In this document: positions 52,954 through 63,962 of the stretch, piece by piece
How the letters are laid out: every line of letters begins with the position of its first letter
How positions within the stretch are numbered: position 1 is the first letter of the stretch
Origin: Rhizomys pruinosus
Lineage: Eukaryota; Chordata; Mammalia; Rodentia; Spalacidae
NCBI GenBank assembly: GCA_009823505.1
Contig: VZQC01005691.1
Location: forward strand, 2,343,139-2,407,138
Reading direction: 5' to 3'
DNA length: 64,000 bases
The notes under the pieces: generated by a model
Seen by the model: only the letters and a program-made list of their open reading frames with translations
What the model was told of the DNA's origin: nothing
The model's database searches: none
Translations under genes and position numbers: made by a program

Positions 52954-54205
52954 CTAACTTTCCTGTTATCTATCCATCTCCCCATTCATCCCTTACTCAG
53001 TAATCTATCTTATTCTTTGCATTTCAAAGTCAGTTTCAAATAGAACTTCCTTCTGAACATTTTGGCATGCATGCTGTTAAACAGTCAATAAGCATTTCAA
53101 TCTTTTAAAATAAAAGCTCACATGCAGTGAGATGCATTATGTTTGAAGAATGCCCTTTAACAAGTTCCACATGTCTGTGTGGGTGTGGGGCACACATCAC
53201 TTTGGGAGGACCCTGTCCCTGCCTCCCTGGACACCCGTCCTGTTTTTTTTTTTTTTTTTTTCCTTTTCTTTATCACCACACATGACATTCACCTGGCCTT
53301 GAACTTCACAGGGGGGACTCGTAACTGCAGAGAATTATGTATGTCTCCCCTCACAGCATGGCCTTCCTGAGGTTTTCCACACTGCTGTGAATTATTAACT
53401 CATTCTTTGGAGACTTTTCAATATTCAGTAAGTCAAATTCCAGCCCTGCGCCAGGAGCCTGAGTTCACAATCAGAAGGTCATGTCACCTCCCAGTTCACT
53501 CTTATATTCAAGAGTCACAGAACAGCTCAGGCCAACCAGAGGGTCAGAGGCCAGGAACTAATCTGACTGGGGTTCAGTGAAAAGAAAGACCTTGGCTAGC
53601 AAGATGGACATGTTCAAGTTCATTTAATCTATTCAGGATGAGACTTTTCTTAATGTGAAGTGTAGAGAAAGCCAGACTAAATAGGGGCATATGTGTTCTA
53701 TGAATAATAAAATACGATTGTGCTTTTAAGATGCAAAGATGAGTGTATTCGGGAGTCATTCTATGTTTCTCCCACATGTAACTTTTTACTTAGGAGACAA
53801 GCATGGCGGCAGACTGACTAGGCTGAATTATTTGGAGCCTGTCCATCACTTTTGGCTCTATGAAGATGCAGAGTGGCAGTGGCCCCACCCTGTCTAAGTG
53901 ACTAAGGCTCCTTGAGCCCCCCAAAGGTGGCAGAACTGGAGCCCCATATCTGGAAGTCTAAATTAATGAGGCCACATCTTATGACAGATTTTCTGGGGTT
54001 TATAAGGATAGTCCAGACATCTGAGGCATTTGGGACAGAGTCTATGGAAATTGAATCATGATTTTCCACAAGAAACTGGCCCAACCCCATTTAGACAGAA
54101 AGTATTGATGAGCAACACATTATTTATGAACCTCAGCTGGAAGTACAGCCATATGGCTTTGCATGATGGATACAACACTTTGTCCTGCATGTCAAACAGT
54201 GCTTC
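52954..54205. other. Unassigned sequence
   Basis: About 1.25 kb with a T-run at 53241-53261 and no recognised gene or element. Confidence 0.45.
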
Positions 54206-54209
54206 AGAC

Positions 54210-54545
54210 TTAATACCCCTCACACATGCAGACACAGTCAGGCAGAAACCCACCAACAGCCACACAATAAGCTTTACACATATGACATGTGCAGGCTTAG
54301 GCACGCATCAACACAATGAAATACAACCACAGACGTGCTCCTATGTATGCACATTTGCATATACCGACCTACAATTTACACATAGAAGCCCACACTAACA
54401 CAATGTATACACATGTAATGGTAGGCATGCACAAACATATACTTGCTTACACATAGACTAGCACACACTAGCTTACACGTCTATCTGCACACATACAACC
54501 AGAACTATATTCACACACAAGCATACAGATATGCAATCATGCATA
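54210..54545. repeat. Degenerate ACACA-rich tract
   Basis: Loosely repeated ACACATA/CACACA words over about 335 bp (GCAGACACAGTCAGGCAG, CTTACACATAGACTAGCACA, ACACATACAACCAG), a decayed CA-type satellite. Confidence 0.6.
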
Positions 54546-54654
54546 GACACCCCTTAACTCCTGAGGCAGGCCTGGAGCCAAAACTTGGGCAGATGATCCC
54601 AAGAGGTGACTGGGCGACACACTCCAGGTGTCCCTTCCCTACCTCCTGAAGTTC

Positions 54655-54686
54655 CTCCCGTCCCGTCCCATCCGGTCCCGTCCCAG
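54655..54686. repeat. (CCCGT)n short repeat
   Basis: TCCCGTCCCGTCCCATCCGG then TCCCGTCCC: about six imperfect 5-bp units. Confidence 0.85.
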
Positions 54687-55229
54687 AGATCATCCATGTG
54701 TGGCTGCAGCCTCTGGTGCCAGTGAAAGTGGCACAGTGAGAAGACTTTGAATTCCAGTCCTCAGTTGTGGAAATCAAGGGAAAAGAAAGGTTGGGGTTCC
54801 CAGCTGATCAGGACTAGACCAATCAGTATACGTCAGATATGAAACCACAGTGTAGTACTCTCTCTGCCCCTGAGATGTCTGGCCTCCATTATCTGCAGCC
54901 TGGAAGCCAGCCTATTACAAGGGCCCGCTCAGATATACTATATAGACAGGTAGGGGTGGAAGGTGCCCTGAACAGACTGCTACCTGACCCATTCAGAGCA
55001 CTGGGCTCACAGCAGCCAGGCCTATACAACACAGTGACTCAGCCATTCCAGAGACTTCTTTTTGAAGCTCTGATCAGCTCTAGTTGCTCTATCACATAGA
55101 CTGGGCGGGGTCCAGACCCAGTGCCTGACCACCATGTGCTGCTTACAGGGCAGAGCATCCTCCAAAGTCAGGGGGTCCAGCCCCATAACTGAGCGCTGAG
55201 TTGACAGCCACAATTACATAGTGGCAGTG
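54687..55229. other. Unassigned sequence
   Basis: No gene or repeat recognised. Confidence 0.4.
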
Positions 55230-55420
55230 GTAATGATGATGACGATAACAGGCCAACAGCAATGTTGATGACGCTGACAAAGATGCAGATGATGACCATA
55301 TCAACAATGATAACCACAATAGCAAGATGATAATAACAATGATGACAGTGTTGACGTTTGCTGACGGGACAACAAGGAACGTGATGCAGATAGCAATGGA
55401 GATGATGATGATGCTGGGAG
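55230..55420. repeat. Degenerate (ATGATGAC)-type repeat
   Basis: ATGATGATGACGATAACA, GTTGATGACGCTGACAAAGA, GATAATAACAATGATGACAG and GGAGATGATGATGATGC: an interrupted GAT/GAC-rich tract of about 190 bp. Confidence 0.8.
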
Positions 55421-55708
55421 AGGTGTAGAGGATGCTGGTGACAGGTGACAGCTGTCCATGCAGGCTGGTGCCAAGCCCTAGCTGGATGTAACAATGGTCA
55501 ATACTGATTGTTAACAGGATTTGGGATCACCATGGAAACAAACTTCTGGCCATATCTGCCATGGAGTTCTTAGATTGGTTTGGTTAACTGAAGTGGAAAT
55601 ATCCATCCTAAATTTGGGCAGCACTAACTATCTCAAGGTCTGGGGTTCCAAACTGAAAAAGCAAGCAAACAAGGTGAATACCAGCATTTATCCATCTTTG
55701 CTTTCTTG

Positions 55709-55940
55709 GGGCTGGAGAGACGGCTCAGCAGTTAAGAGCACTGGCTGCTCTTGCAGAGGACCCGAGTTTGATTCCTAGCACCCATATGATGGCTAACAAC
55801 TGTCTGTAACTCCAGTTTCAAGGGACCCAACTCCCTTTTCTGACCTCCATGGGCACTACACGATATGGGTGCACTTACACACATGGAAGCAATAGATTTA
55901 TACACATAAAATAACAATAATAATTTAATAAATAAAGAAA
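55709..55940 (+). mobile_element. B2 SINE
   Basis: GGGGCTGGAGAGACGGCTCA start; diverged body; tail CACATAAAATAACAATAATA. Confidence 0.94.
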
Positions 55941-56158
55941 CAATTTTGCTTGGCTAAATCTTGTTTGCAGATGATCTATAGTTTCTTGGGATTTTTAATA
56001 CTTCATAATGCTATAGAAATGATATGCATTCATAGAGGCTATAGCTCAGCAATAAGCAGCAACATGGGTGCTGGGAATTGAACCTGGGTCTTCTGCAAGA
56101 CCAGTTAGTTTAGTGTTCTTTTTTTTTTCTTTTTTTTTTTTTTAGTGTTCTTTTTTTT

Positions 56159-56424
56159 CTAAATTTAATTAACAGCAATTTTATTTTTTTGTTATTTATT
56201 TATTTATTTATTTATTTATTTTTTATGTGTATGAGTGTACTGTCTGCATGTAGGTTGGTGCACCCGTGTCATGCAATGCCACGGAGGTCAGAAGAGGGCG
56301 TCGGATTCCCCTGGAACTGGAGTTAAAGACGGTTCTTAGCCGCCATGTGAGTGCCGGGAATCAAACCCGGGTCCTCTGCAAGAGCAGTTGGCGCCCTTAA
56401 CCGCTAGGCCATCTCTCCAGTCCC
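56159..56424 (-). mobile_element. B2 SINE (inner 1)
   Basis: TTTA-rich tail, non-duplicated body (ACTGGAGTTAAAGACGGTTC), CTGCAAGAGCAGTTGGCGCC variant in the head, ends CCATCTCTCCAGTCCC. Confidence 0.95.
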
Positions 56425-56435
56425 AGTGTTCTTTT

Positions 56436-56669
56436 TTAAAAATTTTATTTATTTATTTGTTTATTTTTTATGTGTATGAGTGTACTGTCTGCATGTAGGT
56501 TGGTGCACCTGTGTCGAGCAATGCCACAGAGGTCAGAAGAGGGCGTCAGAGTCCCCTGGAACCGGAGTTAAAGATGGTTCTTAGCCGCCATGTGAGTGCC
56601 GGGAATCAAACCCGGGTCCTCTGCAAGAGCAGTTGGCGCCCTTAACCGCTAGGCCATCTCTCCAGCCCC
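56436..56669 (-). mobile_element. B2 SINE (inner 2)
   Basis: Shares unusual variants with its neighbour (GTGAGTGCCGGGAATCAAAC and AGCAGTTGGCGCCCTTAACC), so the two come from the same source element or from one another by local duplication. Confidence 0.95.
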
Positions 56670-56712
56670 AAGTTTAGTGTTCTTAACCTCTGAGCCATCT
56701 TTCTAGCTCCCA

Positions 56713-57365
56713 CTTCTCTGGATTTTCAAGTAAATATGCATATCTAAGATTTCAAAGCTAGCATCCAGCTGTGAGAAAGAACACGCAACTTTGTCTTTCT
56801 GGGTCTGCGTTACCTAACTAAGAACGATTGTTTCCAGTTCAATCCAATTACCTGAGAATTTCATAAATTTTCTTTAAAAAGAGCTGGCTGGGCATGGTGT
56901 CACACACCTTTAATCCTAGCATTCGGGAGGCAGAGGCAGGCAGATCTCTGTGAGTTCAAGGCTAGCCTGGTCTACATAGTAAGTTCCAGGACATCTGGGG
57001 CTACAGGGAGACCCTGTCTCGAAAAGACCAAAAAAAAAGAGCTGAACACACAATTCCATTGTGTATATGTACCACACCTTCATTGTCCATCATCAACTAA
57101 CTGATGGATATTCTGGATTGTTTCTGATTTCTGGCTATTATTAAAAGGGCAGCAGTAAGCATGGATGAGCAGGTATTTCTGGAGTAGTATATAGAGTCTT
57201 TTGGGTATATTCCCAAGAGTGGTATGGCTGGATAATTCTATGGTAGATCAATTTTGAGCTTTTTGAGGACTCTCCACACAGATTTCCATAGTGAATGCAC
57301 CAGTTTTCACATCACAAGCAGTGAACAAGAACTGCCCCTGCTCTTGGTCACCCGCCAGAACGTGA
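56713..57365 (-). mobile_element. L1 ORF2 3' fragment, reverse orientation
   Basis: GAGAAAGAACACGCAACTTTG, AGTTCAATCCAATTACCTGA, after a B1 CAATTCCATTGTGTATATGT, GGTATATTCCCAAGAGTGGT and GGACTCTCCACACAGATTTC: the antisense end of L1 ORF2. Abuts forward-orientation L1 3' UTR at about 57365. Confidence 0.82.
56887..57032 (+). mobile_element. B1 SINE
   Basis: GCTGGGCATGGTGTCACACA to CTGTCTCGAAAAGACC; flanked by AAAAAGAGCTG (56876-56886 and 57033-57043). Confidence 0.96.
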
Positions 57366-58345
57366 TGCTAAGACCCTGTTAATGAAGACGCTACATACAT
57401 GAGCTGTGGAACAAACAAGGAGAAAACAAGCTGGTGCGGACTTCAGGGCCTCATCTCTACGGACTGACCTTCATAGTGCTGGGATGTACTTTGCATGCTA
57501 CCAGAAGGAAAAAAATAATCATCAACCTTAACCAGTTGTGAATCCTGTGAACTATGACAACAATTGGCCTGGTAGGATATGGCCACTGGTACAATAATGG
57601 CAAAATATTATGGGAGTAATCATCCACTCTTTAATTGGATTTAATGTCCATTTCAAAGATGGAGCCCCTACCTGGCATTGATATCAGGCTCAGGAACCTA
57701 AGACCAGACAAGACACAGAGATTAGGGGAAAGCCTAATGCCAGTTTTCTACCAAATGGTTATAGTATTAAACTGATCTCTAATAACATACTGTTATACTC
57801 ATAGATTAATGCAACTCTCAACTCTCACCAGAGAAGTTTCCTCATGCCACAGGTGATGATTAACAGAGACCCACAACTGGTCAATGCACAGAAACAAGAG
57901 ACTGGAGTGCTCATCCCTGAATAGGACCCATTTCAAACTTCTGCCTCCCAAGGCTCAGGGATCACAGCAACAGCACGGGGAAGGGGAGCGTGGTGGAGAC
58001 TGTAAGAGCCAAATGGTGGGGGACCATAAGGAAATAGTTTGTCGGAGAGCTGGTTAGTTAGTTGCTCATATGAATTCACAACAATAATGATAGCATGGAC
58101 AAGTCCCATGAGAGCTCAAACCAGAGAAAATCCAGGCATAGATATGGGCATGGAAAAGTAGGTAAGAAGCCCCAACCCAATCTAGGGAATTTTTTGTAAC
58201 CAATGGCTGCTGGAGAGGACAAGACAGTTTCTTTCAAGGACGGGACTCTTGGTAGGTTAACAGGGTCCAGTGGATGAATCTGAAGGACATTTGGGGACAC
58301 AAATTAGACTTTATAGGCATAAAATCCATCAAATTATATTGTATG
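57366..58345 (+). mobile_element. Rodent L1 3' UTR, forward orientation
   Basis: CCTGTTAATGAAGACGCTAC, GTTGTGAATCCTGTGAACTA, CTCACCAGAGAAGTTTCCTC, ACTGGTCAATGCACAGAAAC, GACTGTAAGAGCCAAATGGT and ACCAATGGCTGCTGGAGAGG, in the order of the rodent L1 3' UTR and complementary to the copies at 13.4 and 47.5 kb. Confidence 0.75.
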
Positions 58346-59684
58346 GCAATTGCAAAAATTCAACAAAAATGTACTGACACTGACTAATGCTCATTTAGCA
58401 AAGCGACAGAACATGACAAGTAGCTTTGGTCCTGCCAACAGCCTGAACTTTGTTTCTGCTCCTGAGGGTCTGGGTCTTGGTCTGAGTAGCTTATGTCTTC
58501 TGGTTACCAGGGATACATCAGCTGCTAACCTATTACTACTGTACAGGCTCACTGCTGCCTGGCTATTGGATTTTACCAGTCATGCTCCAGGATCTCTACT
58601 GGTTTTCCATAGAGATGCCAGTGGAGGGGGGGGGCACAGGCCAGGAATGCAGATGCAGAACTCAGAACTGTTAGCATGATGCCCCCATGGTCTTCCCACA
58701 CTCCATCCCTCCTCTGGGACCCACATGGAAGCAGTCTTTATCTGGAGGTGAAGACTCTTCCCCGGGGTCCCATTGCCCTTCAGTGACAGCTCAGACTCCT
58801 GAATTCACTGTGGTTCAAGGGTCTCCTGGTTTGAGATGGCTGTCACTCATCTTATGTCACCCTCTCCTGGGTGTGACAGCAGAGCTGATGCTGTGGAGAC
58901 TTGTTGAATTGTGTTTTGTTAGGTGGAAACTTAGACACTGAAGGGCCTGGTGTAGAGATTACTGACTGTCCTGGGGGAAACTAGAGAGCCTAGGAGGAGT
59001 ATAAGAAGATGCTGATTTAGGCTGAGTAGGTGCCATCAGATGAATCGCAGGACCACAGAGGTATGCATGCAGGCTTTTGTAGCTCAGGCCTGGCCTTAAA
59101 ACTGCTCCTCCAAACCTTAAGAGCATTCAGAGAAGAGGTCGACTCCATCCATCTTTGTTGGTGGGAAACTAGTCTATGCTTAGCTGCCAGGCTCAGCAGG
59201 TCTCTAGCTGCCTGGAGTCAAGATACCTGTGCTTTTTAAAGTTGTTGAAGACTTGAAGAGCTACCCCTACCTATTGGGGTATGTCATGTTAGGATAAAAA
59301 ACTGAGAAATCAGAGTATAGGTTGGCTGTGTCATTTGAAAAGACCCCACTAAATGTTAATATGAACAGCATTTTCATGAAACAAAGAAGAAAACACTAGT
59401 GAAGACAGTGACCAGTTTCTCTCTTGAGCCTGTCCTAGGAACTACTGGCTTTTCTGCAGACAGCGCACATGCTTTTCTGCTTGGGATAGGGAAACACATC
59501 TGGCCAGGTACAAGGATTCAGCTGGAGGAGAGGAGTGTAGTTTACAGGCCTCTGGAGATCTCAGTGCAGCCTTTGATATCACATAGCACCAACAAGGGGC
59601 AGCTCTTTCAGGGCTTACTGCTACACAGACTTAAGCCACATGGATGATTTTTTCGTCCCCATCCACATCTGTAAACTCTTTGTC
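58346..59684. other. Unassigned sequence
   Basis: About 1.3 kb with no gene. A 9-base G-run at 58626-58634. The left part could be a further old LINE piece but I cannot anchor it. Confidence 0.45.
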
Positions 59685-59689
59685 ACAGT

Positions 59690-60041
59690 TAGCTTCAGTT
59701 ATCAACTTGACATACCTGGGAAGAGGAAACCTCAGTTGAGTAGTGGACTCCATTAGATTGGCCTGTGAACTTGTCTGCGGAGCATTTTCCTGTTAATTGA
59801 TGTAGAGGTCCAGCCTGCTGTGGGCACTGCCTTCCCTAGGCAGATGTGCCTGAGCTGTGTAAGAAAAGTAGCCAAGGAGAGCTGGGGAGAGGGCTCAGCA
59901 TTTTAGAATACCGACTGCTCTTGAAGAAGACCCAGGTTCAATTCCCAGCACCCACATGGCAACTAACAACTGTCTGTAACTCCAGTTCCAGGGGATCCAA
60001 CACCTTCTGACCACTGCGAGTTTCGTACAACACAGGTGTAC

Positions 60042-60076
<35 letters not shown>

Positions 60077-60318
60077 CATTACACTCACACACATAAAATA
60101 AAAATAATAAATAAAATAAAAAAGTAGCTGAACATGTGCCTGGATACAAGCTAGTCAGCGGCTTCCCTCCATGGTTTTTGCTTCAAGCTCCTGCCTTGAG
60201 TTCTTGCTTTAGCTTCTGTTGATGGTGGATTATAAACTATAAGATGAAATAAACCTTCTTCCACAAGTTATTTTTGGTCAGTGTTTTATCACAGCAACAG
60301 AAATTGAACTAGAACATG
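59690..60318 (+). mobile_element. LINE-derived rodent repeat, 3' end, split by a B2
   Basis: GTTATCAACTTGACATACCT, TGAACTTGTCTGCGGAGCAT, then after the B2 GAGTTCTTGCTTTAGCTTCT, TGAAATAAACCTTCTTCCAC and TTTTATCACAGCAACAGAAA: the clearest copy of this family in the window. Confidence 0.7.
59880..60121 (+). mobile_element. B2 SINE with internal (CA)n
   Basis: GAGCTGGGGAGAGGGCTCAG start. A CA run (60043-60074) has expanded in the 3' part. Flanked by AAAAGTAGC. Confidence 0.93.
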
Positions 60319-60524
60319 CTTCCTGGCCTGACTCATGAACTGAAAGGGTCTTTTCCTGGACATGGCTATATGACCTTGTGTATCCTTTGCTTGGAAAAAA
60401 AAGTAGTTTCCTGAGTTTGTAGATCTTCCAAATGTTGATGCATTTCTTTATGAAACGCCCATCACATGTGGTAGCATCACTACTAGCTTCCTTGGAAACA
60501 TTGAAGTTTTGGGAAACTTACAGT

Positions 60525-60528
<4 letters not shown>

Positions 60529-60566
<38 letters not shown>

Positions 60567-60621
60567 TGGAGTTTTACATACATATATATATGTATATATA
60601 TACATATATATATGTATATAT
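60529..60621. repeat. (TA)n microsatellite
   Basis: Pure TA at 60529-60563, then a TATG/CATA-punctuated continuation at 60579-60621 that can fold on itself. Confidence 0.96.
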
Positions 60622-60678
60622 TCCAAAACTCTAATTTTTACTTGTAAATTCTGGTCTTTTAAATTTTTTTAACTTTAA

Positions 60679-60824
60679 GCCAAGCATGGTGGTGCACGCC
60701 TTTAATTCCAGCACTCAGGAGGCAGAGGTAGGCAGATCTCTGTGAGTTCAAGGCCAGCCTGGTCTACATAGTAAGCTCCAGGCCAGCTGGAACTAAAGGG
60801 AGACCCTGTCTCAAAAAGACCAAA
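60679..60824 (+). mobile_element. B1 SINE
   Basis: GCCAAGCATGGTGGTGCACG to CTGTCTCAAAAAGACC. Confidence 0.95.
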
Positions 60825-60834
60825 CTTTTTTTTT

Positions 60835-61380
60835 AATTAAAAAAAATTTGCTAGTCTCCCACACTTATACAGTCCACTGTGTACATTGTGGTCATTTTCA
60901 CCCCCTGTTATCCCGCTCCAGTCCCCTTCCACTCCCGCTCAGTCCCTTCCTCCTAACCAGCCTTCTTCCCACTTTATGTCTTTTTGTACCACTTTTGTAC
61001 AGTCAGCCTGCACTGCTGAGAGCTCATGACTGCAGCAGCCGTGTCCTGCCCAGAAGACAGTAGCAGCTCTCTGACCCTCCAGCCTTTGCAGTCTTTCCAT
61101 CCTTCTGTTATGTCTCCTGCCTGGAGGGGATGTTAAAGAGGTTCTGCTTAGGATAAAGCACCCAGTCATGTACTCAGCACTCAAAGCACTCAGCACTTTG
61201 AGCAGTTATGAGTCTCTGCATTAACTGCTGCCCTCTATAAAAGGAAGCTTCTCTGATCAAGGCTGAGTGCAGCATTAGTCTGTGAAAGTCTTAGTCTCAA
61301 TATGGGCACACACTATAGTTTACCTGTTGTCACTGAGAACGTGCCGGGCCAGGATGCATGTCTAAACAACCGTCGGGCTG
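60835..61380 (-). mobile_element. Rodent L1 3' UTR, reverse orientation
   Basis: TGTACATTGTGGTCATTTTC, TCATGACTGCAGCAGCCGTG, CCAGAAGACAGTAGCAGC, GCAGTTATGAGTCTCTGCAT and AAGGAAGCTTCTCTGATCAA, as in the 13.4-kb copy. Confidence 0.7.
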
Positions 61381-61392
61381 GAACACACCATG

Positions 61393-61581
61393 CAGCTCCC
61401 TAACGTGACCACTTGGCTATGTACAGTCATTGTACCTCGGCTCCCTAACGTGACCACTTGGCTATGTACAGTCATTGTACCTCGGCTCCCTAACGTGACC
61501 ACTTGGCTACGTACAGTCATTGTACCTCGGCTCTCTAACATGACCACTTGGCTATGTAAACTCATTGTACCTCGGCTCTCT
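61393..61581. repeat. 45-bp tandem repeat, 4.2 copies
   Basis: Units at 61393, 61438, 61483 and 61528, then a 9-base partial. Each reads CGGCTCCCTAACGTGACC, then ACTTGGCTATGTACAGTC, then ATTGTACCT. The fourth unit has the most changes. 45 is a multiple of three and the array is open on both strands. Confidence 0.97.
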
Positions 61582-62029
61582 CAGCCATTTCCATCATTCT
61601 GAAGCCTTCATCCTTGGTATCCCATTGGAGTTGCCAGGAGAGATATCAGGTGGGGACATGCCCTTTCATTATCTCAAGGCTTTGGGCCATCAGCACTGGG
61701 TGCCCTGCAAATCAGTGTCACCTCCTTACAGGTAGGGAGGTGGGGAAGTGTGTGCCTTCCAAGTGCTGTGGACAGCACTGGCCTCTGGAGCCCCACTCTG
61801 TGGCATCATCAGTTACAGCTCCAACTGGTCCTCTCCCATTCCCCAAAATAGCTGCCCCTAGACTTGAAGAGGACCCAGACTCTTAAATCCTGAATGACAG
61901 TCAAGAAGAAGTGATGGGCAGTCTTATGAAAGTGTGGTTCTCATCTGCTTATTTATAGCACACAAAGAAAGCTACTGGATGACACGCTCATCAGGAAGCA
62001 ACCCAGGCCCCAGCCCAGACTTCTTGGCT

Positions 62030-62160
62030 GTGAATCAATGAATATATTCATCACGGCCAATGGTATTGTTCAAACAGGTCTGGCTGCTCAGATTGTTTGT
62101 TCTCCCTGAAATTCATATACTGTTTTACAAAATCACACAGTTGCATTATGCACTCACCTG
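62030..62160. promoter_or_regulatory. Candidate conserved non-coding element
   Basis: Contains the perfect 14-bp palindrome ATGAATATATTCAT (62038-62051), a CCAATGG (62057-62063) and a SOX-like ATTGTT (62065-62070) close together in repeat-free sequence. Conservation is not testable here. Confidence 0.3.
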
Positions 62161-63584
62161 CCGCAAGGTCTCAGTACTTTTCTGGACTATGATGTCCAGA
62201 AAAGAAAGATAAGGAGAGATACAGCCTACTGGGGGAAGGAGGTTGAAAACCTTTCAGGTTTGAGGACACTGTAGGAAAGACAGGGGCTGGTAGCACTCAG
62301 GAGCTGGGGCAGCCCTGTCCAGAATCTAGATTATGTCCTTGGACAGCTTTCTAAGTTTTCATCCAATAAAAAAAAATGCCTGATTTTATATATAGCTACT
62401 TTGTACCTTTCACATCTATCTGGTGAAGACTGTCTTGGGTGGAGGTGACCACATATTCACAGGATGGATGAGGATGGTGTTAGATAGGTCAGGCCTGGAT
62501 CTGTCCGAGGATAGACACAGATTTCTCTGGAAGCCTGGTGAAAGAAAAAGAAACCTGGAGAAAGAAAAACAGGAGGCCCTGGTTCCTGGGAGCCTGGCCT
62601 CTCCTGGCCGACAGTACAGCCCCTCTCAAATCATCAACCTGAGCTGGAGAGATGTGTCCTAGGGGGACATGGATCCGAAAGCCTGGCCCAGAGAGCTGGA
62701 TGCAAGGATAGCAGATTAGATCTAGGTGTGGGCACAACAGTACCATGACCAGCCATGCTTCTTCACAGGCCTCTTCTCATTGTTCCTAGAATGGCATTTG
62801 TGGAGGTTGGGACGTTTCCCAAAGCATATTTAAATCTTCAATAAGCGGCGTCACATATAATGAAGTGCGTATTTCCTTCATTAGTCACTGATACTGTCGC
62901 TGCTCCACTGCTCAGAGAGTGCGAAGTACCATTTACCTCTCTTGGGGTGTCAGGGTCATTGCTGTTTGGCACGGTGCCAGGTGCCAGTCCTGTTCGGGAC
63001 CAGGCTCCTGAGCCCTTCCAGGCTGATGGCTGTCTCGGTTGCCTGTGTATTCTCTGTCTCCCCTGTCTATTCTCTTTCCTTCCTTCACGGTGTCTGTGCT
63101 GTGTTTGTGTGTTAAAAGTCGCCTTTAGCATGGTGCTGCCTCTCAGCTTATGGTTGTGTGGAAGTTTTTGCCCTGGGGAAGCTCAGCTGCCCGGGTAACT
63201 TGCTCATGTTGGACTCACCAGTAAGGGGAGGACTCTGAGGCTGGTGCATCACCGTGGGGCACAGCTACTGCCTTTCCTCTTTCTGTGCTTAGTGTGGCTA
63301 CCTTGGAACCCTTGCTCCTCCCAGACACGTCCTTATGAAGGAGAGCTTATGTTCTGGGTTCTGTTTTTCCCTCCGCACATGTGAGGAAACAGCACACTGT
63401 GTGCAATAGGAAGCCCGGCTCCCACGCTCACTTACTGGGCTCTTCCTGCTTCATCGATTCCCCAATGTGCACTCAGACAGCCAGGCCTGAAGTCAGCCTA
63501 GAGATGGAGTCGTTCCTGCCAAGGTGGACGTTGGACAGAAGTATCATCAGCTACAGGCTAAGAACATGACAGGATCTTTTAAAC

Positions 63585-63720
63585 AGGCCCTGATAAATCA
63601 CCTGGGATTTGATTTTTATAAATAGAGATTATTTCCACTCCTTGGAAAATTCCATCCTTTGAAAAAGATTTTTCTCCCGGTTCTTTTGATCAAAAGCACA
63701 TATTTTGAACAGATTGCTTG
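63585..63720. promoter_or_regulatory. Candidate enhancer: MEF2-, NFAT/Rel- and TCF-like motifs
   Basis: TTATAAATAG (63616-63625) fits the MEF2 consensus, GGAAAATTCC (63644-63653) is an NFAT/Rel-type palindrome, and CTTTTGATCAAAAG (63683-63696) is a perfect 14-bp palindrome holding two TCF/LEF-like ATCAAAAG sites; a GATAAATC lies at about 63592. The function is inferred from motif clustering alone. Confidence 0.35.
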
Positions 63721-63769
63721 TATTGCTTTAACAAATGTGTAATCAACCTTCACATTGTTATGGATATAG

Positions 63770-63962
63770 GATGGGCTTTGGAGTGTGATACACATGAATT
63801 CAAAGCCCAGCCAGCCCCATGGCTGGATCCTAGGTAGGAACTTCGCCTGAGACTCCCAATTTCTCATCTCAGTTCAATGAGTGCTGTGCAGTGGATGGGA
63901 CTGTGAAGTGCCCCGGAAGAGCGAGGAGCTTGTTCTTGGTTTAATAAATGTTGGCTCCCTTT
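63770..63962 (+). mobile_element. MIR SINE relic
   Basis: GGCTTTGGAGTGTGATACAC, GAATTCAAAGCCCAGCCAG, AATTTCTCATCTCAGTTCAATG and TTTAATAAATGTTGGCTCCC keep the MIR order (GGAG..AGAC, GGTTCGAATCCCAGC, CTCATCTG, AATAAATGTTAGC). Confidence 0.6.

Larger units (their letters stand above)
56061..56712 (-). mobile_element. Nest: old B2 interrupted by two younger B2s
   Basis: The old B2 reads GCAACATGGGTGCTGGGAAT to AGTTTAGTGTTCTT, and resumes at 56671 with AGTTTAGTGTTCTTAACCTC and TGAGCCATCTTTCTAGC. Between lie a bare T-run (56121-56142) and two full B2s (56159-56424 and 56436-56669). The target word TAGTGTTCTT or AGTGTTCTT recurs at 56111, 56143, 56425 and 56675, one copy per insertion boundary. Confidence 0.88.
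61582..63769. other. Mostly unique sequence with candidate regulatory stretches
   Basis: About 2.2 kb in which I recognise no mobile element and no exon. Two motif-rich stretches (62030-62160 and 63585-63720) are listed separately. Confidence 0.5.
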
